Source: Planctomycetaceae bacterium
GTDB taxonomy: Bacteria; Planctomycetota; Phycisphaerae; Phycisphaerales; SM1A02
Length of the DNA stretch: 64,000 bases
Reading direction: 5' to 3'
Assembly: GCA_947492385.1 (NCBI GenBank)
Contig: CANLMX010000006.1
Coordinates: forward strand, 1 to 64,000
This document shows positions 51,495 to 60,431 of this stretch, piece by piece. The notes under the pieces are model-generated. The model saw only the letters and a program-made list of their open reading frames with translations, was not told the origin of the DNA and did not search any database. Position 1 is the stretch's first letter. Every line of letters begins with the position of its first letter. A program made the position numbers and the translations under genes.

Positions 51495-54400
51495 TCAGAA
51501 GAAGAGCGTGTAGCTGAGCGCGAACGTGAAGTCCACGCCGGTGGTGTAGGTCGAGTTCAGCCCGTCGTTGCCGTCGAACGAGCGGTACTGCGTCTGTCGG
51601 TCGGGGTTGGTCAGGTTCTTGGCGGCGAAGTTGAAGCGCAGGCCCTGGATGATCTCTTGCGACGCCGTGAAGTTCACTGTTCCGTACCCGATCTGGTAGA
51701 GGTCGGGGACGAGCGCGGTGCCGGTCGGCTGGGCACTGATCGACGCAGCGCTGATGAGCGAGTCGCCCTGCAGGTTGTAGAAGATGCCGAGCTGCGTGCC
51801 GGTCGGTCGGAAGTCGTAGGTGACGTTGGTGTTGAAGAGGTAGTTCGGCGTCGCGGTCATCGGGATGCTGCTCCCTCCGCCGAAGGGCGCCAGCTCCGCG
51901 GCCTGGTCGGCCGGCAGCGTCACAGAGGACTCCATGTACGTGAAGTTGAAGCCGCACGCCAGGCCCTCGAACGCCTCGCCCAGGATCGGGTCAAGCGTCA
52001 CCCTCGACTCGAGTTCCACGCCCAGGAGGCTGGCCGTGTCGTAGTTCAGTGCCGTGGTGTACGAGAAGCCCGACGTGAACTGCTGCTGGTACTGGATGGG
52101 CCTGCTGATGGTCTTGTAGAAGAGCGACGCCGAGATCAGCCAGTCGGTGTTCGGCGTCCAGTCGATGCGCGCGTCATAGTTGTTGATCGAGCTCATCTCG
52201 AGCGCCGGGTTCCCGATGAACACGGGGCCGCCGATGTACTGGTACTGCAGCACCGGCACCAGCTCGAAGAAGTTCGGGCGCGCAAGGGTTTCCGCGTAGG
52301 AGCCGCGGAGCACCAGCTGGTCGGTGATGTTCCAGTTGAGCCCCACCATGGGCAGGAACAGGTTCTCGGTGAACCCTGCGTTGACCGCGGGATTGATCTG
52401 GCCGGTGGCTGGATCCTTCACCGAGATGTAGCCCGCGGCGGGGTCGAGCGGATTGATCCACACCGCCTGGTCGTCGGGGATGACCGACGTGCTCATCTCG
52501 GTGCCTTCGTACCGCAGGCCGGTGACGAGGTTCATGGTCTCGTTGAACGGGAGGTCGATCATGCCGTACCCGGCGGTGATCGACTGACTGCCGTTGTACG
52601 AGATGTCGAACTGCGACTGGTTGATCGGGTGCACCTGCGACGGGAACACGGCGCTCCACGGCTCGGTGAACGGCACCGGCGTCACCGGCGGGTCCTGGTA
52701 CTGCGAATTCGGGTCGCCGTTGTTCTGCCACGTGTCCTGCCGGTACGAGCGCGAGACGCTGTCGACGAAGGCGCCGAACTTCAGGTAGCCCTCGCGGTCG
52801 TTCCACTGCAGGAACGGCAGCTTGCCGTTGAAAGCGAACTGCGTGCTGTCCTCGATGGTCTGGTAGAAGATGTGCTGCACCCAGCCGACGTTCGTGTCCT
52901 GCGCCGGCGGGTACGCCGTCCATCGCGACGGATCGGTGAAGACGAACGGCGGGAAGACGATCTCCTGCGTGGCCTGCCACTTGGCAGAGAACTGCGTCTG
53001 GTCGGGCTGCTCTTCCTCGGCGCGGCTCAGGGAGAGCCGCCAGTCGACCGTCGGGGCCCCGAGGCCGATCGGCGACGGGATCTCGTCGTCCTCGCCGGGG
53101 CCGAGGAAGCCGAGCGTGTGCTCGCCGTTCAGGATGAACGCCTGCGTGCTGACTTGGCTGTAGTCGAGCGTCTCGAGCCGGTTGTAGGGGGCCTCGTTCG
53201 GGCGGTCGACGCCCGGGCTGGTGGGGTCGTTCGGGTCGTAGCCCGGGAAGAAGAACTGCTTGCCGCGCGTGTCGATCAGCCGCACGGCCTGGTCCTCGGA
53301 CAGCAGCGTGTAGATGAACTTACCGCCGACCTTGTGCTCCTCGGTCTCGATGCCGGCGGAACCCATGCCGCCCCACTGGATCGACTGCGTGCCCTGCGTG
53401 ACGTCGAAGAGTTCGGTGGTGAAGTCGCCGACGCCGAGCTGCTCGGGCGAGAGCGCCGCGCCGGGCGCGGTCTGCACCAGCGAGTTGAGCTGGCCGTTGT
53501 CGAAGAACGACGCGCCCTGGTCGTAGAAGAAGTTGCCGAAGGCGCCGATCTTGACGCCGTCGTCGACCTCCCACGAATCGCCGCCGGCGGCGGACCACTT
53601 GTAGATCAGCGGTGCATCCCCGGTCGTGGTCCCGGTCGGGTTGGGCCACGACTGGCCCGCCAGGTCGGGCCTCAGCTTCTGCGTGTCGTTCTGGCCCCAG
53701 AATCCGAGGCCGCCGCCCGGGTACGTGAGGAACTCGCCGTTCTTCACCTGCGAGTTGAAGCCCATCTGGTACCGCAGCTGCAGCACCGCCTCGTCGGGGA
53801 TGTCCTTCAGGACGACGTTGACCGCGCCGCCCGACGCCTCGCCCTGCTGGTCGGGGGTGAAGCTCTTGCTCACCTCGATGCGCTCGATCACCGCCGTCGG
53901 GAACTGGTCGAGCTGGACGGCGCGCTTGTCCGGTACCGAGACCGGAAGGCGGACGCTGTCGAGGAGCACGCTCACGTAGCGGTCGGGAAGGCCGCGCACG
54001 ACGGCGTACTTGCCGTCCTGCAGCGAGGCTCCCGGTACGAGAAGCAGTGCCGCGGCGGCATCGGATGCGCCCGAGCGCGAGATCGTCTCGACGCCCAGCA
54101 CGTCCAGCAGCTGCGGGCTGTCCAGGCGGATCGAGAAGTCCAGCGGCAGCGTCACCACCACCGGCTCGAGGTCGGGCAGCGGCATCACGGCCTGCGTGTC
54201 GACCACCTCGGGGCCCAGTTCCATGTCCTGGACCACGAACTCTTCCATGTCCTCGAACTCGCCGGCCATCTGGACGTCGGCCTCGACGAGGCGGCCGCCG
54301 GTGATGGTGACGTTCGGCCGCACTTCGCGGACGTACCCCGACTTCGTGATGATGAGCGTGTAGGTGCCGTCCGGGACGTTGGGGATCAGGAACGATCCGT

Positions 54401-54587
54401 TGGCCGAGGTCGAGACGCGCGTCTTGGTGCCCAGGATGTTGACCGTGGCGATCTCGATCGGAGAGCCGAACTCCTTGTCGGTCACCGTGCCGCGGATGGC
54501 ACCCGACGCCGGCGCCTGCGCCCGCGCGAGGGGCGCGACTGCGAGGCACAGGATGGCTGGAACCGCGCGGACCGCGTGATTCACCAC
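51495..54587 (-). CDS. TonB-dependent outer-membrane receptor, Oar-like
   Basis: A 1030-residue protein. After a signal peptide (about 1-23) comes a carboxypeptidase-regulatory-like beta domain (about 28-110, GTVTDKEFGSPIEIATVNI). A candidate TonB box LEPVVVTL near residue 140 precedes the plug, where AVVRGLPDRYVSVLLDSVRLP and EASGGAVNVVLKDIP are typical. The C-terminal 750 residues have the aromatic/polar alternation of a 22-strand barrel and end in phenylalanine (ALSYTLFF). It would import a large ligand with energy from the ExbB-ExbD-TonB proteins encoded in the same locus. Substrate unknown. It overlaps the upstream lipoprotein gene by 7 bases. Confidence 0.9.
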   Translation of the reverse strand: MVNHAVRAVPAILCLAVAPLARAQAPASGAIRGTVTDKEFGSPIEIATVNILGTKTRVSTSANGSFLIPNVPDGTYTLIITKSGYVREVRPNVTITGGRLVEADVQMAGEFEDMEEFVVQDMELGPEVVDTQAVMPLPDLEPVVVTLPLDFSIRLDSPQLLDVLGVETISRSGASDAAAALLLVPGASLQDGKYAVVRGLPDRYVSVLLDSVRLPVSVPDKRAVQLDQFPTAVIERIEVSKSFTPDQQGEASGGAVNVVLKDIPDEAVLQLRYQMGFNSQVKNGEFLTYPGGGLGFWGQNDTQKLRPDLAGQSWPNPTGTTTGDAPLIYKWSAAGGDSWEVDDGVKIGAFGNFFYDQGASFFDNGQLNSLVQTAPGAALSPEQLGVGDFTTELFDVTQGTQSIQWGGMGSAGIETEEHKVGGKFIYTLLSEDQAVRLIDTRGKQFFFPGYDPNDPTSPGVDRPNEAPYNRLETLDYSQVSTQAFILNGEHTLGFLGPGEDDEIPSPIGLGAPTVDWRLSLSRAEEEQPDQTQFSAKWQATQEIVFPPFVFTDPSRWTAYPPAQDTNVGWVQHIFYQTIEDSTQFAFNGKLPFLQWNDREGYLKFGAFVDSVSRSYRQDTWQNNGDPNSQYQDPPVTPVPFTEPWSAVFPSQVHPINQSQFDISYNGSQSITAGYGMIDLPFNETMNLVTGLRYEGTEMSTSVIPDDQAVWINPLDPAAGYISVKDPATGQINPAVNAGFTENLFLPMVGLNWNITDQLVLRGSYAETLARPNFFELVPVLQYQYIGGPVFIGNPALEMSSINNYDARIDWTPNTDWLISASLFYKTISRPIQYQQQFTSGFSYTTALNYDTASLLGVELESRVTLDPILGEAFEGLACGFNFTYMESSVTLPADQAAELAPFGGGSSIPMTATPNYLFNTNVTYDFRPTGTQLGIFYNLQGDSLISAASISAQPTGTALVPDLYQIGYGTVNFTASQEIIQGLRFNFAAKNLTNPDRQTQYRSFDGNDGLNSTYTTGVDFTFALSYTLFF

Positions 54588-55813
54588 GGCTCCCCGAGCT
54601 GCTTGCGCACCGCATCGATCTTCTGCGCGGTCAGTGGGTCAGGGACGACCCCCGCGACGGCCATGGCGACGCACGTGGCAGTGAGGTCCTCCGCGCGCGG
54701 ACGGCCGTTGGGGTTGATCAAGCCCGCATCGAGCGCATCCCGGAAGGACTGCCGCGCCATGATCTGGTCCCCTGCCTTCGCCCACGCGCTGCCGATCGCC
54801 CGAAGGCTCCGCGCGAGGCGAGTGGTCATGATTTCACCGCGGCGACGGTCGAACTGCTCGCGAAGCCGGCGGAGTTCCTCCGCTGCACCGGCGCGGTCCC
54901 CTGCGGCGATCCGGGCCTCGACGACCATGGCGCCGATGGGGGCCTCGTCCTCCGGGAGGAGTTCCGCCGCCTTGAAGAGGTCGACCGCAGACTTGAGCCT
55001 GGTGGATGCGTCCGACGCCAGGCCGAGTTCGCGCAGCACGCCGGAAAGCTTGACGTTCGCATCGATCCGCAGGTCCACGGGAAGTCCTGCAATCGCGCCG
55101 TCGAGCGCCGCGAGCGCGCGCGTCCGCAACGGTTCGTCCTTCGCCCACCGCTTCAGGAGCGCGGTCCATCCTTCGACCGCGGAACGGACCATGTCGAGGT
55201 CCCTGGTCGCGATCGCTGCATCGAGTGCATCGGCCTCGGCAGGCAAGTCCGCCGACGCGAGCGTCGGGATGACTGCGGCACGGATGCGCGGCATGTCGCT
55301 TGGCACCACCAAGGGCAGCAGTTCGGCAGCCATCGCTGGCTCGCCGGCGCGCTCGAATGCGACCGCCGTCTCGAAAGCGACCCGCTCGCGCGACCAGTGC
55401 GATTCCTGCGGCATCGCGGCCTTCGCCCGCTTGGCGAGGTCAACGGCGTCCTCGCGCCTGCCCTCTCCGGCCGCACGCTGGGCGGCGCGCGCGTAGATCT
55501 CCGCGCGCCGCCAGTCGAGCACCTCGCGTGCCATTTCGACCGCGCGCCGTTCCATCCCGAGTTCCAGTGCTGCGAGCGCAACCTCTTCCTGGGTGCGGGC
55601 ACGTGGTCGGGCGTGGGGTCCGCCCGGCATCGCGCATGCCACTTCGAATGCCTGCTCCACGAGGGCCTGCGACTGCGCGCGAGAGGCCGTCGTGGCTGCA
55701 GCCGGGGTCTGGCCGTTGCCACCGCGCGGCGCGCTGCATCCCTCAAACCACAACGTCCCGGCCGCGATCGCGGCCAGGACGGCTCGTGAAACCTTGACTT
55801 CCAAGTCCTGCAA
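54581..55813 (-). CDS. TPR-like helical lipoprotein of the TonB locus
   Basis: A 410-residue protein whose signal ends FEGC, a likely lipobox. The remainder is helical hairpins with TPR-like spacing (ALAALELGMERRAVEMAREVL; DLAKRAKAAMP; AGDRAGAAEELRRLREQF). It would sit on a membrane surface and bind other proteins. It is coupled to the receptor gene by overlap and preceded by a strong hairpin. Confidence 0.7.
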   Translation of the reverse strand: MQDLEVKVSRAVLAAIAAGTLWFEGCSAPRGGNGQTPAAATTASRAQSQALVEQAFEVACAMPGGPHARPRARTQEEVALAALELGMERRAVEMAREVLDWRRAEIYARAAQRAAGEGRREDAVDLAKRAKAAMPQESHWSRERVAFETAVAFERAGEPAMAAELLPLVVPSDMPRIRAAVIPTLASADLPAEADALDAAIATRDLDMVRSAVEGWTALLKRWAKDEPLRTRALAALDGAIAGLPVDLRIDANVKLSGVLRELGLASDASTRLKSAVDLFKAAELLPEDEAPIGAMVVEARIAAGDRAGAAEELRRLREQFDRRRGEIMTTRLARSLRAIGSAWAKAGDQIMARQSFRDALDAGLINPNGRPRAEDLTATCVAMAVAGVVPDPLTAQKIDAVRKQLGEPW

Positions 55814-55835
55814 GGGTCCCTTTCGCCAGATGCTA

Positions 55836-55872
55836 GGCGCCTGGCGGCCGAATGTCCCGGCCGCCAGGCGCC
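55836..55872 (-). promoter_or_regulatory. Perfect 15-bp hairpin inside the TonB locus
   Basis: Stem 55836-55850 pairs with 55858-55872 around the loop AATGTCC, between the beta-helix gene stop (55901) and the next start (55813). No T run follows on the minus strand, so it may be an attenuator or an mRNA-stabilising end that raises the beta-helix product over the receptor. Confidence 0.6.
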
Positions 55873-55900
55873 CAATGCAATCAGAAGCGTTCAGTGAAAC

Positions 55901-57625
55901 TCAGCCGCACGAACCCCAGGCGCCGAGGAGGATGCCCAGGTCCTGACCGTCGACCGAGGCGTCGCCGTTCAGGTTGCCCGCGCCCGTGCCGCCCCAGTTG
56001 CCGAGCAGGACGCCCAGGTCCTGGCCGTCAACCGAGCCGTCGCTGGTGAGATCAGCCGGGCAGTTCGACTCGACGGTGCAGCCGTTCGGGGGAACGACGC
56101 TGTAGCCGTACGCGTGAGCCGCCGTCCAACCGCACATCCAGTTCTCCGTGGGGCTGAAGGCACCACGGAAGGTGACCGGCGTGAAGAACCCGTTGTTCGG
56201 GGCCTGGGTCACGCTGGTCGCCGCCGCACCCGCCGCGCGGGGGTCGAGCGCGGTGACCGGGGCGATCGTGCCGCCCGTGAGGATCTGCGGCGAGCCGCGC
56301 GTGATCGACACGATCGGCAGCGCCGCGGGCTCCTGGACGTTGTTGTTCGCCGCTGCGAACACACCACGGGTGTTGGCTTCGGTGTAGGCCGCAGCGTTCG
56401 AGTTGCCGTAGAACACCGTATCGGTGATCTGGTTCAGCTTGCCGGCGGACTGGGCCGAGTAGAAGCTGGCGTTCGACGCAGTGCTTCCCGACCCCGCATT
56501 CACGGTGGGATACACGTTGTAGTCCGTGGTCCAGGTGGCCGCGAAGGTGTGGGTTCCGTTGTGGCCGTAGCCGGTCTGGCCGTCGGTGGCCTCGCCGTCG
56601 GTGTTGTCGTTGCGGACCACGGCCTCACCGGCGTTCATGATGATGCTGTTGTTCACCTGCATGCGCGCGTTGTCGCGGTACTTCAGCGCGCGCTTGCCGC
56701 TGAGCGGCTGGCCGATCAGCGTCATGTTGTAGAGGTTGACCGTGGTCACCGGCTGCGCGTCGGACTTCGCGGCGCCGTCGATCTCGATCATCGAGTCGCA
56801 CACGCCCGAGCCCGAGGCGGCGTTCAGGGAGTATCCCTGGACGATGAGGCCGAACTGCGCGCGGCCGCGCCAACCGTGGTCGAGGTCGAACGAGTCGTCA
56901 CCGATGTTCCAGATGCTGAAGTACTTGAGGTCGACCTTGCCGCCCCAGATCTCGATGCCGTCATCGACGTTGTTCATGATCTCGACGTGGTCGATCTCGG
57001 TGCCCTGGCCGACGCCGCCGAGCGAGATGCCGTTGAGCTCGGTGCCGAGGCCCACCACCTTGCCGCCGTAGCGGAACGAGGCGTAGCGCAGGGTGCCGCT
57101 GTCGTCCTGATCGTTGCCGCCGCCGTAGCGGACGCGCGTGTCGTTGGCGTCGGCCGCGACCAGGCCTTCCATGTTCGCGAAGTTGGCCGCGTTCGGCGTG
57201 GCCGTGTTGCCAGCCGGGGCGCCGTTGCCGTACTTGCCGATGTAGCCGTTGCCCATGATCGTCAGGTTGCCCCACTCGTTGGCAGCAGCACGCCACGAAC
57301 CCTGCGGGTTCGCGACGGTCCACGTTGCGCGGTCAGCGGCCGACGTGAAGATGATGGGCTCGGAGGCGCTGCCGTCAGCCACGATGCGGCCGTCGCGACC
57401 GACCGCGAGCGAACCGCCCGCTTCGCTGGCGATCACGGTGCCGGCCTCGATGGTGAGGGTGGCGCCGGGCTTGACGAAGACCTGGCCCGAGAGCTTGTAG
57501 ACGTTGTTCTTCGTCCAAGTCTGCGAGGTGGTGATGTCGCCCGAGATGGTGATGTCGGCGGCAGTGGCGGTACCGGCGGCAAGGGCCGCGGTACCGAGGG
57601 CGAGAACGAACTTGCGAGTCTTCAT
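55901..57625 (-). CDS. Secreted beta-helix protein with dockerin tail, TonB locus
   Basis: A 574-residue protein with a signal peptide (FVLALGTAALAAGTATA). The N-terminal part, ITISGDITTSQTWTKNNVY and GATLTIEAGTVIASE, starts a right-handed beta-helix with polar turns (LKYFSIWNIGDDSFDLDHGW) running to about residue 400. The last 50 residues hold two dockerin repeats (DLTSDGSVDGQDLGVLLGNW, NLNGDASVDGQDLGILLGAW). It lies between the TonB machine and its receptor, so it is a probable extracellular partner or ligand collector. Ligand unknown. Confidence 0.85.
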   Translation of the reverse strand: MKTRKFVLALGTAALAAGTATAADITISGDITTSQTWTKNNVYKLSGQVFVKPGATLTIEAGTVIASEAGGSLAVGRDGRIVADGSASEPIIFTSAADRATWTVANPQGSWRAAANEWGNLTIMGNGYIGKYGNGAPAGNTATPNAANFANMEGLVAADANDTRVRYGGGNDQDDSGTLRYASFRYGGKVVGLGTELNGISLGGVGQGTEIDHVEIMNNVDDGIEIWGGKVDLKYFSIWNIGDDSFDLDHGWRGRAQFGLIVQGYSLNAASGSGVCDSMIEIDGAAKSDAQPVTTVNLYNMTLIGQPLSGKRALKYRDNARMQVNNSIIMNAGEAVVRNDNTDGEATDGQTGYGHNGTHTFAATWTTDYNVYPTVNAGSGSTASNASFYSAQSAGKLNQITDTVFYGNSNAAAYTEANTRGVFAAANNNVQEPAALPIVSITRGSPQILTGGTIAPVTALDPRAAGAAATSVTQAPNNGFFTPVTFRGAFSPTENWMCGWTAAHAYGYSVVPPNGCTVESNCPADLTSDGSVDGQDLGVLLGNWGGTGAGNLNGDASVDGQDLGILLGAWGSCG

Positions 57626-57670
57626 GGATGCGTCTTTCGTGGGAAACGGTGCCTGTCGGAGTCAGTCAAC

Positions 57671-57687
57671 GGGCCGAACGTCGGCCC
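57671..57687 (-). promoter_or_regulatory. Hairpin in the leader of the beta-helix gene
   Basis: A perfect 7-bp stem with a 3-base loop, 46 bases before the ATG at 57625. The 172-base gap upstream also holds an inverted repeat at 57755-57773 (CGTTCA, 7 bases, TGAACG), a possible operator. Together these suggest separate control of this gene. Confidence 0.4.
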
Positions 57688-57797
57688 CATGTCCACACAG
57701 ACGCAAAGGATGCCCTTCGCGCTTTTCAACAAGGTGTTCGTTACGACAAAGGGGCGTTCATCTTGCGTGAACGTTTCGTTCAGCACCATAAGTCATT

Positions 57798-59219
57798 TCA
57801 GCGCTTGGACTTGGATGCGCGCTCGACTTGCTCCAAGTACCGCGCGACGTCCTCGCGCGGACGGATCGATTGGGCGTCCCGCAGCAGCGGGAGCGCGTCG
57901 GCGAAGCGCCCCTGCGACACGTAGACCTGGGCGATCTTCACCTTGGCGGGCGCGGCGAACGCGTCAATCCGGGCCGCCCGCTCGTAGTACAGGATGGCCT
58001 GGTCCGGGCGCCCGCCCTTCGAGTGGTGCTGCGCGAGCAGCATCAGCGCCTCGCCATCAAGCGGGTCGAGCTCGATCACCTCCTCGAGCACCCGAGCCGT
58101 CTCGTCGTCCCCCGCCCCGGCGCTCATCGCGAAGCGCGCCTGGAGCTTCAGGCACTTGCGCTTGTCCGTGTCGGACATCGACGCGTCCCACTGCGAACGA
58201 ACCTTCCCGAGGAGCGCCTTGGCCTGCTGCGATCCCCCCCGGGCGGCCAGCATCTCGGTGCAGCGGATCGCCCGCGCCGGCGGCTGCGCCGGGTCCTTGT
58301 CGATCGCGCGTGCGAAGGCGCCGAAGGCCATGTCGGGAAGCGACTCCGACAGGTAGATGTCGCCGAGCGTGTACAGGCTGTCGGTCGAGCTCTTGCCGAT
58401 CGAGTCGAGCGCCTCGAGGTTGACCGCGGCCTTCGCCGGCTGCTTGAGCCCGAGGTAGGTGTGCGCCTGGAGCATCCAGAAGTCGGGCTTCTCCGGGAAC
58501 GTCGCGATGAGGACGTCGAGGAGGCTCGCCGCGTCCTCGTACTTCCCCTGCTTGAACACGGACCGCGTGAGTCCCAGCCGCCACTCGACATTCTCCGGCT
58601 GCAGGAGCAGCGCGTTGCGGTACGCCGCCTCGGCCGGCTGGTAGTCCTGCTTGCTGGAATGGCAGAACCCGAGCAGGCCGTACGAATATGCGTCCGCCCC
58701 GCCCAGTTCGATCATCTTGTTGAACGCGGCGATCGCATCGTCGATCTTGCTCTGGCGAACGCAGATGAGCCCGATGTTCCGGTAGGCGCGCCGGAAGCTC
58801 GGGAACTTCGAGGTCGCGGTCCGGTAGTTGGCCAGCGCGTCGTCGAGCCGCTCCTGCTGGAACTGGATCCCGCCCAGGGTGAGGTCGAGGATTGCGGAAC
58901 CGTCGTTTCGGACCGAGTCGCGGAGCAGCGCCTCGGCCGCGGGCAGGTCGTTCGGCATGAGCTGCCGGACGAGTTCGAGCACCGCGATCTCGTCGGGAGA
59001 GATCTTCGGCTCGAGCTCGGGATTGATCCCGTAGCCCGCCACGAACGACTTCTGGAAGCCAGGGTCGCCCCAGATCGCGTTCAGGTCGGGGGGCGAGACC
59101 TGCGTCGAGGGCGCTGGCGGCCCGCCGAGGTCGCCGGCGGCATGGGCGCCCGAGGCGATCGCGACGCATGCGGCGATGCCGGTGACGAGGGCTCGGAGGG
59201 CGGTGCGCGTGTTCTTCAT
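57798..59219 (-). CDS. Periplasmic TPR protein of the TonB system
   Basis: A 473-residue protein with a signal peptide (about 1-27) and roughly ten TPR hairpins, such as GSAILDLTLGGIQFQQERLDDAL, YRNIGLICVRQSKIDDAIAAF and ALPLLRDAQSIRP. A TPR protein next to TonB is a feature of the TonB2-type systems of Vibrio and Shewanella, where it helps the complex work. The upstream ATG at 59234 is also possible. It follows tonB by 52 bases. Confidence 0.82.
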   Translation of the reverse strand: MKNTRTALRALVTGIAACVAIASGAHAAGDLGGPPAPSTQVSPPDLNAIWGDPGFQKSFVAGYGINPELEPKISPDEIAVLELVRQLMPNDLPAAEALLRDSVRNDGSAILDLTLGGIQFQQERLDDALANYRTATSKFPSFRRAYRNIGLICVRQSKIDDAIAAFNKMIELGGADAYSYGLLGFCHSSKQDYQPAEAAYRNALLLQPENVEWRLGLTRSVFKQGKYEDAASLLDVLIATFPEKPDFWMLQAHTYLGLKQPAKAAVNLEALDSIGKSSTDSLYTLGDIYLSESLPDMAFGAFARAIDKDPAQPPARAIRCTEMLAARGGSQQAKALLGKVRSQWDASMSDTDKRKCLKLQARFAMSAGAGDDETARVLEEVIELDPLDGEALMLLAQHHSKGGRPDQAILYYERAARIDAFAAPAKVKIAQVYVSQGRFADALPLLRDAQSIRPREDVARYLEQVERASKSKR

Positions 59220-59271
59220 GGCGTGGTCCGTCATGGTGGCGGGTCGTTCGTGGAGGGTTCCTGTGCGCGGG

Positions 59272-59997
59272 TCAGCGGGGCTGGAACCTCATGGGGACGC
59301 GCATGCGGCAGCTGACCCGCTTGCCGCCCTTCATGGCCGGCTCGAATCGCCACTGCCGCACCGCATCGAGCGCGGGCTTCTCGAACTCGGGGCGCGTGGC
59401 CTTCTCGACCTTCGGGTTCACCACGCGTCCGGTCTCGTCGACGATGAAGATCAGCGAGACGACACCCTCGGCCTTCACCTTGCGCAGTTCGGCGGGGTAT
59501 GTCGGCGCCACCTGCTGCACGGCGCGGGGGCGTTGGTCGATCTCGGACATGCTGAAGGCGCCCTGGAACTCGTCCTGCGTCTCGCCGCCGCCGATGCGGC
59601 CCGTGCCGCCGATGCGGCCGCCGCCCTGCAGCGAGGCCACCGCCCCGAAGTCGCCGCCGCCTGCGGCGCCCGCGTTGCCGCTCAGCGCCGCCTCGATGGC
59701 GCTGAGGCTGGCGGCATCGAGGGCCGGGGCGTCGTCCGAGGACGATGGGGCCTCCACGTTCGAGGCCACCGACTCCGGGTCCGGCGGGGCCTCGTCCTGA
59801 TCCTTGATCTCGTCCTGGGGTTGCTGTTCCTCGGGCTTCTCCTCGTTCTCCTTCTCGACCGACTCGGTGACGATCTCGACGTCGCGCTTGCTCGCCTGCT
59901 GCTCCTCGTGGGAGAACAGGTACCCGCCGAACAGCCCGACGAGCACGTGCACCACGAGCGCGGCGAAGATGACGAGGATGACCTTGAGGAAGTCCAC
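59272..59997 (-). CDS. tonB: TonB energy transducer
   Basis: A 241-residue protein: one N-terminal membrane helix (VILVIFAALVVHVLVGLFGGYLF), an acidic Pro/Glu-rich periplasmic spacer (about 35-85), a Gly/Ala linker and the C-terminal TonB domain with APTYPAELRKVKAEGVVSLIFIVDETG and ALDAVRQWRFEPAMKGGK. It passes energy from ExbB/ExbD to the receptor. The membrane histidine (VHVL) typical of TonB is present. Confidence 0.92.
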   Translation of the reverse strand: MDFLKVILVIFAALVVHVLVGLFGGYLFSHEEQQASKRDVEIVTESVEKENEEKPEEQQPQDEIKDQDEAPPDPESVASNVEAPSSSDDAPALDAASLSAIEAALSGNAGAAGGGDFGAVASLQGGGRIGGTGRIGGGETQDEFQGAFSMSEIDQRPRAVQQVAPTYPAELRKVKAEGVVSLIFIVDETGRVVNPKVEKATRPEFEKPALDAVRQWRFEPAMKGGKRVSCRMRVPMRFQPR

Positions 59998-60009
59998 GGC
60001 GCGCCGGCG

Positions 60010-60429
60010 TCACTTCTTGTCGGTGTTGATCCCGACCTTCGCGATCCCGATCTTCCGGACCTCGTCCAGGACGGCGACCACGAACTTGAAGTCCGCGGAT
60101 CCGTCGCTGTTGATGATGACCTTTGGGTCCTTCGCGGTCAGCTTGTAGGTCTGCAGCTTCATGGGCAGCTGCGTGATCAGGATCTTGTCCTTGTTGAAGA
60201 AGACCTCGCCCTTGTCGTTCACGCTGAGCGTGACGGCCTTGTCCATCTCCTGGTTGTCGCCGAGCGACTGCGCGCTGGAAGCGCCCGGGAGCGACACCTG
60301 CACGCCCTGATTCTTCGACATGCTCAGGGACACCATGATGAACGTCGCCAGCAGGAAGAAGATGATGTCGATGAGCGGGATGATGTCGATCCGCGCCCCC
60401 TTCTTGCCTCGGCGTCCTCCGCCTGCCAT
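60010..60429 (-). CDS. exbD: ExbD-type biopolymer transport protein
   Basis: A 139-residue protein with one membrane helix carrying the essential aspartate (DIIPLIDIIFFLLATFIMVS) and a periplasmic domain (VSLPGASSAQ, KAVTLSVNDKGEVFFN). It forms the proton path with ExbB. It sits 2 bases after exbB and 12 bases before tonB. Confidence 0.93.
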   Translation of the reverse strand: MAGGGRRGKKGARIDIIPLIDIIFFLLATFIMVSLSMSKNQGVQVSLPGASSAQSLGDNQEMDKAVTLSVNDKGEVFFNKDKILITQLPMKLQTYKLTAKDPKVIINSDGSADFKFVVAVLDEVRKIGIAKVGINTDKK

Positions 60430-60431
60430 GG

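Noticed and set aside
51657-55496. Open frame of 1279 codons on the plus strand opposite the receptor
   Set aside because: It is the antisense shadow of the receptor and lipoprotein genes in GC-rich DNA, with Arg/Ala/His-rich low-complexity translation and no domain pattern.
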